Shown: positions 1 to 7,177 of the stretch, one piece after another
How the letters are laid out: each line of letters starts with the position of its first letter
Numbering within the stretch: the first letter of the stretch is position 1
Assembly (NCBI GenBank): GCA_014239225.1
Contig: JAAZZI010000015.1
Coordinates: 1-12,086, forward strand
DNA length: 12,086 nt
DNA from: Gammaproteobacteria bacterium
Lineage (GTDB): Bacteria; Pseudomonadota; Gammaproteobacteria; Eutrophobiales; Eutrophobiaceae
Direction: 5' to 3'
Notes under the pieces: model-generated
The model's input: only the letters and a program-made list of their open reading frames with translations
Told to the model about the DNA's origin: nothing
The model's database searches: none
Position numbers and translations under genes: made by a program

Positions 1-542
1 TCATAAATCCAAAGATGCTTTCCATCAATTGCATCTAAAGCAAAGATTTTTCCATCAATTGTTCTTACTATAACTATACCATCTGCTTCTCTTGGCGATG
101 ACAGTACTTCACTCGATACTTTTGTTCGCCAAGCTTCATTACCTGTGTTTCTTGAAAGCGCTAGTATTTCTCCTTCGCTTGTGCCGACTAGGACTAAAGA
201 ACTACCAGCTCCCGGGCCGCCTGTAATTGATAGACGACTGTCATTGCGCCATATAAAATCACCGGTTTTTGTAGTGAGTGCGGCAATATTCCCCTTTGGG
301 TCTGCAATAAATATTTGTTCATTTAAAATAGTTGGTGTTATTTTGGTAAAAGAATCATCTGTACCCTTCCCTGTATTTTGCGACCAAACTTTATTTAATT
401 TTGCAGTTTCGATGAAATTAACTAAAGGAGAAGGTGGCACAGTATTATCTTTCCCGCCAAAGTGTTCAGATACGGTTTGTTTAAGACCGCATCCAGTAGA
501 AATGGTGAAGATTAAGCATAAAATTAAAATGCTGAGTTTCAC
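1..542 (-). CDS. bamB: Outer-membrane assembly lipoprotein BamB, N-terminal part (runs off the left edge)
   Basis: BamB is the beta-propeller lipoprotein of the BAM complex that inserts outer-membrane proteins; it sits on the periplasmic face of the outer membrane. The visible part is 180 codons plus two bases. I translated it myself: a GTG start at 542, a short hydrophobic signal peptide (residues 3-16), and a lipobox ending Thr-Gly-Cys18, weaker than consensus because Ser is at -3. Three propeller-blade repeats follow, each with a hydrophobic strand, a Gly-Lys/Glu-x-x-Ala-Leu core and an x-x-Gly-x-x-x-Trp end: about 77-98, 116-138 and 156-178. E. coli BamB is about 390 residues, so less than half is seen. 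It starts seven bases after the yfgM stop, as in the usual yfgM-bamB pair, so it is probably co-transcribed with yfgM. No in-frame ATG is available near the start, so GTG is the likely initiator. Identification is firm from the repeats plus gene order. Confidence 0.9.
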   Translation of the reverse strand, partial: MKLSILILCLIFTISTGCGLKQTVSEHFGGKDNTVPPSPLVNFIETAKLNKVWSQNTGKGTDDSFTKITPTILNEQIFIADPKGNIAALTTKTGDFIWRNDSRLSITGGPGAGSSLVLVGTSEGEILALSRNTGNEAWRTKVSSEVLSSPREADGIVIVRTIDGKIFALDAIDGKHLWIY

Positions 543-549
543 AATAAAA

Positions 550-1182
550 TTAAATTTTACCTAAATCATCTAATTTCATTTGTAGTATTATTTGGGCATC
601 TTCATTACTAGTGCTATTAGCTATTGCCTTTTGATATGCTTTTACTGCTCCTTTAACATTTCCTTGTTTGGCAAAAATATCCCCTCGTAATTCTTCGTAG
701 TGCGCAGCAAATTGATTTGGCTTAACTTTTGTTAATAATTCTTCCGCAGATTCTAATTTATTATTTGCTATTAGCACTCTTAGGAGGCGTAATCTCGTTA
801 TATGCTTGAATTCATCACGTGAAACATTATCTAATATAGAATATAAATACACTTCAGCATTTTCAAGATCACCAGATTCACTTTCCAATTTCGCTAACAT
901 CAATTTTGAAAATATTGCGTACGTACTTGATTCATAATCAGCAATAATATTATTAGCAATGCTACGAATATTATTTGGGTCGTTTTTACGTGACGCAACT
1001 AGTAATTGTTCATATAGAATTGAGGCTGCTTTTGCCTGCGTTGCAGTATGGTTTTCATAACCGCGCCAGCCAAATATGGCTATAACACCAATAATAATAC
1101 CAGCAATAATTGATTTACCATTTTCATTCCACCACTTTTTTATTGCTTCAACTTGTTCTTCTTCTGTGTTGTATACGTCCAA
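550..1182 (-). CDS. yfgM: YfgM family inner-membrane TPR protein (ancillary SecYEG translocon factor)
   Basis: YfgM is a single-pass inner-membrane protein with a periplasmic tetratricopeptide-like domain. In E. coli it associates with SecYEG and the chaperone PpiD. The 210 residues match the family length (206 in E. coli). The N-terminus has the conserved cytoplasmic stretch ending Glu-Gln-Val-Glu-Ala at 9-13. A transmembrane helix spans about 24-40, followed by helical repeats; a clear TPR-like pair with Leu-Arg-Gly-Asp at 165-168 lies near the C-terminus. The start is TTG: no in-frame ATG or GTG lies between it and an upstream in-frame stop, a GGAG sits seven bases before it, and the first 13 residues then align with E. 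coli YfgM without a gap. An ATG nine to seven bases upstream of it is out of frame. The gene lies downstream of hisS and directly upstream of bamB, the conserved arrangement. Confidence 0.93.
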   Translation of the reverse strand: MDVYNTEEEQVEAIKKWWNENGKSIIAGIIIGVIAIFGWRGYENHTATQAKAASILYEQLLVASRKNDPNNIRSIANNIIADYESSTYAIFSKLMLAKLESESGDLENAEVYLYSILDNVSRDEFKHITRLRLLRVLIANNKLESAEELLTKVKPNQFAAHYEELRGDIFAKQGNVKGAVKAYQKAIANSTSNEDAQIILQMKLDDLGKI

Positions 1183-1223
1183 TTTCCATCTCCACTAAAG
1201 TATTTTTTTGATAGCTATGCTTG

Positions 1224-1265
1224 TTAAAGGGCGCACATTATAACGCGGGTTTTGCTTACTTTGAT
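1224..1265 (-). promoter_or_regulatory. Probable sigma-70 promoter for yfgM-bamB
   Basis: Reading the minus strand, a perfect TATAAT lies at 1242-1237 in the 112-base gap between hisS and yfgM. It is followed by a GC-rich discriminator (GTGCGCCC), and transcription would start near 1230, leaving a leader of about 48 bases before the TTG of yfgM. No good TTGACA lies at 16-18 bases; the best candidate, TTATCA, needs a 19-base spacer. The -10 element is seen directly and promoter activity is inferred. GC-rich discriminators after TATAAT are known from stringently controlled promoters, but that regulation is only a suggestion here. Confidence 0.5.
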
Positions 1266-1294
1266 AAAAGAATTACTATTTGTATTGAATTTTT

Positions 1295-2563
1295 TTAAAT
1301 AGATAGCGCTTTACTTAAAAAATTTGATATTTCAGAGTATTTGATGGTTACTTGTGGTTTCTCATCTCTTAAATATTTTACTGTTAGCTGTTTTCTTTCT
1401 AGTTCATTTTCCCCGAGTATTAGTGCTATTTCAGCTCCTGATTTATCTGCTTTTTTAAATTGATTCTTAAGACTTCCGCCTCCACAATTTGTTAAGATTT
1501 TTACATTTGGCAGTTGATTACGAACCTCTTCAGCCAACAAAAGACCAAATTTTCTGACTTCATCACCAGCAATTAATAGATAAACATGAGGCATATCTTT
1601 AGCTACTAGATTTTCAAGATCAATCAGTTCTAGTAATCGTTCAATACCTATAGCAAAGCCAATTGCTGGTGTTGGGGGTGAACCGTGATTTTCAATTAAG
1701 TCATCGTAACGCCCCCCGGCACAAACAGTATTTTGCGCTCCTAAATCGCGAGTAGTCCACTCATAAACTGTTTTTCCATAATAATCTAAGCCTCTAACGA
1801 GTTTTGAATTTATATTATATTTAATATTTGCATGGTCAAGTAATTCTCTTAGCTCAGCAAAGTGAGCAGCAGACTCAATATCAAGATACTCATTAATATT
1901 AGGAGCATTTTTTATTAATGATTTCATATCAGGATTTTTGCTATCTAATATACGCAAAGGGTTTTTTTCAAGCCTTACTAGGCTATCCTCATCAAGATCA
2001 TTTCTATTTGATGAAAAATAATCTACTAAAATATTTCTATAATTTAAACGCGATTCAGGCGTCCCAAGCGAATTTATTTGAAGATTGATGTTTTTTATTT
2101 TTAATTGTTTCCACATGCGATCACACATCATAATTTGTTCGGCATCGATATCAGGCCCGCTTAAGCCAAATGCTTCAACACCTAATTGATGAAACTGACG
2201 CTGCCTTCCTTTTTGAGGTTTTTCATAACGAAACATTGGCCCCATATACCAAAGTCGTTGTATTTGATTGTAGAAAAGACCATGCTCAATTCCAGCACGA
2301 ACACAGCTTGCTGTACCTTCAGGCCTTAAAGTTAAGCTAGATTTATTTTTATCCTCGAAGCTATACATTTCCTTGGAAACAATATCTGTGTTGTCACCAA
2401 TTGCATGCTTAAAAAGCTCTGTTTTTTCTAAAATTGGAAGGCGTATTTCCTTGTAGCAGTACTGATTTAGGATAGATCGGATCGATTTTTCTAAAAATTC
2501 CCAGTTTGGAGTTTCATGCATTAAAATATCATGCATACCACGAACAGCCTGTAGTTTAGTCAT
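1295..2563 (-). CDS. hisS: Histidine--tRNA ligase
   Basis: Cytoplasmic class II aminoacyl-tRNA synthetase that charges tRNA-His with histidine using ATP. At 422 residues it has the normal bacterial length (424 in E. coli). The N-terminus carries the family's Val-Arg-Gly-Met-His-Asp (7-12). Thr-Leu-Arg-Pro-Glu-Gly-Thr (78-84) and the motif 2 region with Arg112 through Phe-His-Gln-Leu-Gly-Val-Glu (124-130) bind ATP. The histidine-specific motif Leu-Val-Arg-Gly-Leu-Asp-Tyr-Tyr is at 255-262, followed by Gly-Gly-Arg-Tyr-Asp (283-287), and motif 3 (Ala-Ile-Gly-Phe to Glu-Arg-Leu) at 300-310 with Arg309. The C-terminal anticodon-binding domain covers about 325-420. It starts with ATG after a GGTGG-like element. 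It follows rodZ by 69 bases, with no ispG between them, unlike the usual gammaproteobacterial order. All catalytic motifs are intact. Confidence 0.98.
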   Translation of the reverse strand: MTKLQAVRGMHDILMHETPNWEFLEKSIRSILNQYCYKEIRLPILEKTELFKHAIGDNTDIVSKEMYSFEDKNKSSLTLRPEGTASCVRAGIEHGLFYNQIQRLWYMGPMFRYEKPQKGRQRQFHQLGVEAFGLSGPDIDAEQIMMCDRMWKQLKIKNINLQINSLGTPESRLNYRNILVDYFSSNRNDLDEDSLVRLEKNPLRILDSKNPDMKSLIKNAPNINEYLDIESAAHFAELRELLDHANIKYNINSKLVRGLDYYGKTVYEWTTRDLGAQNTVCAGGRYDDLIENHGSPPTPAIGFAIGIERLLELIDLENLVAKDMPHVYLLIAGDEVRKFGLLLAEEVRNQLPNVKILTNCGGGSLKNQFKKADKSGAEIALILGENELERKQLTVKYLRDEKPQVTIKYSEISNFLSKALSI

Positions 2564-2632
2564 TAAAAACCACCAATTAATTTCTGAATCAGTTTACCAA
2601 AGAACGAGAGTGATACTTCTATTTAAATTCTA

Positions 2633-3541
2633 TTATTCAGGTAAAGTGAAACGCGCTATTCCAAATTTTGTGTACGGTTCAATATCGACTGAACTACCAT
2701 TAAATTCTATAGAGACTTCCTTTGCCGCGCCTAACAAGATATCAAATGGCGAATTACCATTAATAATATAATTTTTTCCACCACGAGCGAGATCGAGGAA
2801 TAGACGGCCACCTTCTCTATCGTATATTTCAATCCAAGAATCACCAGTTAAATTTAGCACTACCGTATCACTACCTTGTTGTATATTATATGTCGAAACT
2901 TCATTAGTATCCGAAATGTTTTTAATTTTATCCTGAGTTTTTTCACTTTCCACTAATTCTAATTCATTATTATTACTTTCATAATTTTTATCAGCTTTAT
3001 TAATTGGCCATTGCCAAGAATTTGCATGGTTAATTATCTTATAGTCGATATTGACACCATTTATATTTGTATTTTCATGCATTTTTATATTAGTAATCTT
3101 TAAATTTTCTTCGGAAGGCTGAACTAAAAAATTCTTTTGATACCAAACTAAAATAGACAGAGCAATAGTGAGACCAATAATATAAGAAAATAATTTAACA
3201 GATCTATCGGCACTATTTCTTTGAATTTTTGGTTTTACGTTAGGCAGTATTTCTGGTGTTTTTTCAGGGTTACTTTCTTTATATAGATTTATGATCATAT
3301 CACCATCGAGATCTAAAACCTTAGCATAGGCGCGCAAATAACCTTTTATATAAGTCTCAATATTGAATTTTTCATAATCATTTTTTTCTAATAATTCAAT
3401 TAGCTTTGAATCAAGGTTTAATTGATTTGCAATATGATCTATTGATAATCCAATACTTTCTCGTTTTTTACGTAAAATCTCGCCAGCAGTTTTACTACCG
3501 TCATTTTTTGTTTCACTGTTAGTTGTTGTATCTGCTTCCAT
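2633..3541 (-). CDS. rodZ: RodZ-like cytoskeletal membrane protein (HTH, TM helix, DUF4115)
   Basis: RodZ links the MreB cytoskeleton to the cell-wall elongation machinery and helps keep rod shape. Three parts are visible in the 302 residues: a cytoplasmic helix-turn-helix of the Xre/HTH_25 type at about 18-85 (Ala-Gly-Glu-Ile-Leu-Arg start, then the Tyr-Ile-Lys-Gly-Tyr-Leu-Arg-Ala-Tyr-Ala signature at 64-73), a basic stretch before a transmembrane helix at about 114-134, and a periplasmic C-terminal beta domain of the DUF4115 type at about 225-300, with Asp-Ser-Trp-Ile-Glu-Ile-Tyr-Asp at 234-241. The linker at 150-220 is rich in Asn, Lys and Glu and poorly conserved. It is somewhat shorter than E. 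coli RodZ (337). No clear Shine-Dalgarno precedes the ATG. Position next to pilF supports the call. Confidence 0.92.
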   Translation of the reverse strand: MEADTTTNSETKNDGSKTAGEILRKKRESIGLSIDHIANQLNLDSKLIELLEKNDYEKFNIETYIKGYLRAYAKVLDLDGDMIINLYKESNPEKTPEILPNVKPKIQRNSADRSVKLFSYIIGLTIALSILVWYQKNFLVQPSEENLKITNIKMHENTNINGVNIDYKIINHANSWQWPINKADKNYESNNNELELVESEKTQDKIKNISDTNEVSTYNIQQGSDTVVLNLTGDSWIEIYDREGGRLFLDLARGGKNYIINGNSPFDILLGAAKEVSIEFNGSSVDIEPYTKFGIARFTLPE

Positions 3542-3617
3542 TTATAATTGCTATTTATTTTCTCGATGGCGATTATGCTATTAATTACCTAGTATTGAAA
3601 TATATTTTAGTTTATCT

Positions 3618-5537
3618 CTATTTTTCCTTAATTATCAACCATTCACCACTGATCTTTTCCAGTAGTAATTCTTTTTTGATACGATCTTTATATGAATCTG
3701 ATTGATATGATTGCATAAAATTTACTTTGGTATAATTCTCACCACGCATACTAACTTTTAAGTTGGACAGGGTAATTTTGATAAAACCAGGAGCTAGTAA
3801 ACGCTCAATTCTTATTTTTTCCCATCTTTTTTTAGTTAATCCTTTTTTTGGTATAAATTCATTTGCATAAGCTGCAAGATATCTATCAACATCTTGCGCA
3901 GACCATGCATTTACCCATTGATTAATTGAATCAATAATAAATTGCTTACTAGTTGAAGATACTGTTACTTTTTCTTCTTCTAGTGTATTCATACTATTTT
4001 CTGCCACTCGTTCCTCAACGATTTGCCAATAAATTATAGGAGTGTGCCTAATAGATTTTGGCATAGAACCGCATTCATGCGGCCAAAAGCTGTCGGTATA
4101 GGCGATCCCGTTTACGACTGGAAACTTCAGTTCTTTTTTATTCATTAATAAATCTTTCTTCGTTACATCTTTATATGTATCCGACTTATAGGTTTGTATA
4201 AAACTGACTTTCGCATAATCATTACCTCGCATATCAATTTTTATATCGGATAGAGTTATTTTGATAAACTTTGGAGTGCGTATGCGTTTGTCTCGCTTTC
4301 TCTCCCATTTTTTTCTTTTTAATCCTTTTGGCGCTATAAAATCTTGGGCGTAACTAAAAAAATAATTTTCAACATCTTGTGCAGACCAAGCATTTGTCCA
4401 TCTATAAACTGATGCCATAATTGTTTGTTCATCTTTAGCACTTTCACTTAAATCATTCATTATCCTTTTTTGTGATATATCTTTTGCACTATAATTCATC
4501 TCTTTTTGGCAGATACGCGATTTTTTTTCTAGCATTTCCGCATATTCATCTGTTAATTTAGGCCGCGCCTTTTCACTATGATCTTCTACAACACTAACAT
4601 CAGAGGCATTAACCGCCTCATTTGTAAGTTTTATATTTTTATCTCGAGGGGCAACCTCATCGATCACTTTTTTTTCCTCATTAGGTAGTACTTCCATTGT
4701 TTTTTTAGAAGCGCTGTTATTTCTTTTTTCATCTGATGCTGAAGCAACTGCGATATCATTTTTTTCTAGGCTGGCAAGTTCATCTGAATCAGGAAAAGAA
4801 TTTTTTAACAATAATTCATAACTAGAAACTGCATCTTTATCACCAAGTTTCTTTTCTATTTGAATTCCCAGTAAAAGTGTTTTTGCATTATGGGGTATAT
4901 TTTCTTGATAACGTTGCAGATAAGCCCTTGCCGATAGATAATTTTTTTCCCCAAAATTCATTTCGCTCATTTTGAGTAGCGCTTGCGGAATCCGTGGATT
5001 TAACTGTAGTGCCTGTCGAAAATATTTTTTTGAGTTTTCTATTTGATTATTTGCATATAAGCATTGACCTGCATTTGTCATTGCAACCTCAGGCGCTTCG
5101 TATAATGGATTTTCAGCAGCTCTTAAGAATGATCTTTCTGCTTCTTCAAGGCGACCCTGTTGGCATAGAAAATTTCCATAATTATTAAGTGTTGACGAAT
5201 CAACATTATTAATAGCTAAAGCTTGTTTAAAATTTTCTTCGGCTTTATTATTGTCTCCAAGCAGTTGGTAAAGCAAGCCAAATACGTTATAAGTTGGCGC
5301 ATAATCGGAGTCTGCACTTAATGATTTCTTTAGTTTTTCCAAGGCTTTGTTGTAATCACCTTCCTTGAGGTATGCAATACCAAGATTAAGATTAGTTAAG
5401 GCAAGTTCATTTGTGGTCTGAGATTCTCTTATTTCTGATGGTTTAATATTTTCATCATAACCATCTTTATGATTACATCCAGTTAACAAAAATAATGTCA
5501 AAATAATAATGTAAACAATTTTTTTTGTTTTTAACAT
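3618..5537 (-). CDS. pilF: PilF/PilW-like type IV pilus TPR lipoprotein with two C-terminal NTF2-like (Cds6-type) domains
   Basis: The first 260 residues look like PilF/PilW, the outer-membrane lipoprotein needed for PilQ secretin assembly and type IV pilus stability. They comprise a signal peptide ending Leu-Leu-Thr-Gly with lipidated Cys21, then about six TPR repeats (45-250), including Gly-Asn-Phe-Leu-Cys-Gln-Gln-Gly at 121-128. PilF proteins normally end there, at about 250 residues. Here a charged, low-complexity linker (about 255-345) leads to two related domains, at about 373-509 and 533-638. Both carry the pattern Trp-x-Asn-Ala-Trp-Ser-Ala-Gln-Asp-Val, then Phe-Ile-x-x-Lys-Gly-Leu, Lys-Phe/Gly-Phe-Ile-Lys-Ile-Thr-Leu-Ser and Gln-x-Tyr-x-Ser-Asp-x-Tyr-Lys-Asp. 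I recognise this as the NTF2-like domain seen at the C-terminus of Cds6-like L,D-transpeptidases. Copy one has about 35 extra residues (466-502). Its ATG overlaps the rlmN stop by one base (TAATG), with GGAG ten bases upstream. The pilus role is inferred from the family; the role of the extension is unknown. Confidence 0.88.
   Translation of the reverse strand: MLKTKKIVYIIILTLFLLTGCNHKDGYDENIKPSEIRESQTTNELALTNLNLGIAYLKEGDYNKALEKLKKSLSADSDYAPTYNVFGLLYQLLGDNNKAEENFKQALAINNVDSSTLNNYGNFLCQQGRLEEAERSFLRAAENPLYEAPEVAMTNAGQCLYANNQIENSKKYFRQALQLNPRIPQALLKMSEMNFGEKNYLSARAYLQRYQENIPHNAKTLLLGIQIEKKLGDKDAVSSYELLLKNSFPDSDELASLEKNDIAVASASDEKRNNSASKKTMEVLPNEEKKVIDEVAPRDKNIKLTNEAVNASDVSVVEDHSEKARPKLTDEYAEMLEKKSRICQKEMNYSAKDISQKRIMNDLSESAKDEQTIMASVYRWTNAWSAQDVENYFFSYAQDFIAPKGLKRKKWERKRDKRIRTPKFIKITLSDIKIDMRGNDYAKVSFIQTYKSDTYKDVTKKDLLMNKKELKFPVVNGIAYTDSFWPHECGSMPKSIRHTPIIYWQIVEERVAENSMNTLEEEKVTVSSTSKQFIIDSINQWVNAWSAQDVDRYLAAYANEFIPKKGLTKKRWEKIRIERLLAPGFIKITLSNLKVSMRGENYTKVNFMQSYQSDSYKDRIKKELLLEKISGEWLIIKEK
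3621..4421 (-). repeat. Diverged tandem duplication encoding two NTF2-like domains within pilF
   Basis: The coding segments at 4421-4011 and 3941-3621 (minus-strand reading) encode the same domain twice, with matching positions about 483 bases apart. The match is visible in DNA as well as protein: the plus-strand text CAACATCTTGYGCAGACCAW recurs near 3889 and near 4370 with two differences in 20 bases. Elsewhere the copies have diverged, and copy one has gained about 35 codons before its last strand, so the duplication is old rather than a recent array expansion. Confidence 0.85.
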
Positions 5538-6626
5538 TAATTTAGCTCCGCTGTGTTTTTTTGATGTTTTTTTGATTTAGCAATAAATTTTCCAACAAGT
5601 TGACCGCATGCTGCATCGATATCATCTCCGCGCGTTTTTCTTGTAATAGTGAATATTCCGGATTTAATTAATACATCTCTAAATGCATTTATCGTTTCTA
5701 AATTTGAACAAGAAAAATATGTTTCTGGAAATTTGTTGAAAGGTATTAAATTAACTTTTGAAGGTATATCATGGAGGCACTTAACAAGATTATGTGCATC
5801 TTCTAAACTATCATTTACATCTTTGAGCATTACATATTCAATGGTGATCGGCTCATCTTCTTTCCCGCCAGTATAACGCTTACATGCAGAGAGTAAATCA
5901 AGTATTGGATAAGAACGATTGATCGGCACAATACTATCACGTAATTCATTATTACTCGCATGCAATGATATGGCAAGACTCACTTTATTATCTTCTTTGA
6001 GACGATCAATGCCAGGAATAATTCCAGACGTACTCACCGTAATACGTCTTCGAGACAAACCAAAAGCATGGTCATCTGACATCAAATTTATTGCTTTCAA
6101 AACGTTGTCATAATTGAGTAATGGTTCACCCATTCCCATAAAGACAATATTTGTAATCATACGTTTCCCATTTTCAAAATGACCAAGTATTTTGTTGGCA
6201 ACCCAGACCTGGCCAATAATTTCCCCGCTCGAAAGGTTGCGACTGAAAACCTTGTTGTGCAGTAGAGCAAAACTTACAATCTAGCGCACACCCTACTTGA
6301 GTTGATATGCAAAGAGTACCTCTATCATTTTCAGGAATAAATACAGTTTCAATTGAATTTTTTTCATCGACTTTAATAAGCCATTTTTTCGTGCCATCTT
6401 TTGATTTTTTTTCGGTAATAATTTCAGGAAGTTTAACTGATGTATTTTCTTTTAAGTAAGCGCGTAAATCATTACTAAGATTACTCATCGATTCAATATT
6501 AATTACTCCATGTTGATAGATCCATTTGAGTAATTGATGCGCACGAAAAGATTTTTCACCTATATCTGCAAAATAAGATTCAAGTGTTTTACGATCACAA
6601 TCAAATAGGTTGAGTTTTCCCATCAT
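5537..6626 (-). pseudogene. rlmN: Dual-specificity 23S rRNA/tRNA adenine C2-methyltransferase RlmN, split by a one-base frameshift
   Basis: RlmN is a radical-SAM enzyme that methylates C2 of A2503 in 23S rRNA and A37 in some tRNAs. The first 127 codons (from 6626) contain Cys106, Cys113, Cys117 and Cys120; the last three form the CxxxCxxC [4Fe-4S] motif, followed by Ser-Thr-Ala-Gln-Gln-Gly-Phe. At 6249-6245 one extra base shifts the frame, and the first frame then runs 23 wrong residues to a stop at 6174. Dropping one T of the run (A run at 6246-6249 on the plus strand) restores Phe-Ser-Arg-Asn-Leu, Glu-Ile-Ile-Gly-Gln-Val-Trp, then Gly-Met-Gly-Glu-Pro-Leu and, near the end, the Asp-Asp-Ile-Asp-Ala-Ala-Cys-Gly motif with the methyl-carrying Cys. 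The restored protein would be 362 residues, normal for the family. It follows ndk by nine bases and overlaps pilF by one. It is either a real null allele or a sequence error. Confidence 0.93.
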
Positions 6627-6635
6627 ATTTTTTTA

Positions 6636-7079
6636 TTACATTTGTTTATTAATTTCACTATTTGTAAAGAAAAAGTTTATTTCTCTTCCGGCACTTTGAG
6701 TACTGTCTGAACCGTGTATAGCGTTTTCGTATGTTCCATTTATGGGTTCATGATTAGCATATAGATTTCGTATTGTTCCTTCTTTTGCCTCAATTGGTTT
6801 TGTTGCTCCCATAATATTACGGAGAGTCTCTATAGCATTTTCAGCTTCAAATACCTGAACCATAACCGGGCCTGAACTCATATATTTGATTAAGGAATTA
6901 TAAAAAGGACGTTTTGAATGTTCGCAATAAAACTCCTCCGCCTCTTCTTTTGATAGATGCATCATTTTACTAGCGATAATATAGAGGCCATTTTCTTCTA
7001 TTTGGGCCAATATTTTCCCAATAAAATTCTTGGCAACAGCGTCCGGTTTGATTATTGCCAATGTTCTTTCAAGTGCCAC
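6636..7079 (-). CDS. ndk: Nucleoside diphosphate kinase
   Basis: This enzyme transfers the gamma-phosphate of ATP to other NDPs through a phosphohistidine, balancing nucleotide pools in the cytoplasm. The 147 residues contain Lys11 in the Ile-Lys-Pro-Asp-Ala motif, Tyr51, Phe59, Arg87, Thr93, Arg104, Asn119 and the active-site His122 in Asn-Ala-Ile-His-Gly-Ser-Asp-Ser. The stretch between Arg104 and Asn119 is five residues longer than in E. coli or Pseudomonas Ndk. All catalytic residues are kept, so it should be active. The start is GTG at 7079 with GGAG seven bases upstream, and the following Ala-Leu-Glu-Arg-Thr is the usual N-terminus. It lies 98 bases after the suf operon and has its own promoter, and it leads into rlmN nine bases on. 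Confidence 0.97.
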   Translation of the reverse strand: MALERTLAIIKPDAVAKNFIGKILAQIEENGLYIIASKMMHLSKEEAEEFYCEHSKRPFYNSLIKYMSSGPVMVQVFEAENAIETLRNIMGATKPIEAKEGTIRNLYANHEPINGTYENAIHGSDSTQSAGREINFFFTNSEINKQM

Positions 7080-7115
7080 GTATAATCTCCAAACTCGGCT
7101 CTATCTCGTTAATCG

Positions 7116-7151
7116 CAAGAGAATTATACGACTTCAATTGCTTTAGGTGAA
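7116..7151 (-). promoter_or_regulatory. Sigma-70 promoter upstream of ndk
   Basis: On the minus strand, TTCACC (7151-7146) and a perfect TATAAT (7128-7123) are separated by exactly 17 bases, placing the transcription start near 7116 and a leader of about 37 bases before the GTG of ndk. The -35 element matches TTGACA at four of six positions. It sits in the only sizeable gap between sufT and ndk, so the ndk-rlmN-pilF-rodZ genes can probably be expressed apart from the suf operon. I see no convincing terminator hairpin after sufT, so some read-through from suf is also possible. Confidence 0.6.
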
Positions 7152-7177
7152 ATTATCAGAAGAATAACTGGCCCCGT

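Noticed and set aside
19..61. Direct repeat TCCATCAATTG occurring twice about 30 bases apart
   Set aside because: It encodes the Ile-Asp-Gly-Lys element of one BamB propeller blade twice, so it is explained by protein repeat structure.
145..564. Plus-strand open frame of 139 codons opposite the start of bamB
   Set aside because: The minus strand carries a clear BamB with signal peptide and propeller repeats; the plus-strand translation resembles no family and has no ribosome binding site. The other plus-strand frames (3523-3705, 4994-5188, 5649-5876, 5919-6113, 9586-9804) are likewise mostly or wholly antisense to firm genes.
3542..3617. Possible promoter for rodZ in the 76-base gap after pilF
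   Set aside because: The best match (TTCAAT, 16 bases, CATAAT on the minus strand) is poor in such AT-rich DNA and cannot be told from chance.
6174..6251. Programmed ribosomal frameshifting in rlmN
   Set aside because: RlmN is not known to need it, there is no slow codon or stop at the shift point, and the wrong frame runs on for 23 codons; a simple indel explains it better.
7129..7177. Possible terminator after sufT
   Set aside because: Only a four-base stem (TTAT/ATAA) can be drawn and there is no T run after a GC-rich hairpin, so I do not call one.
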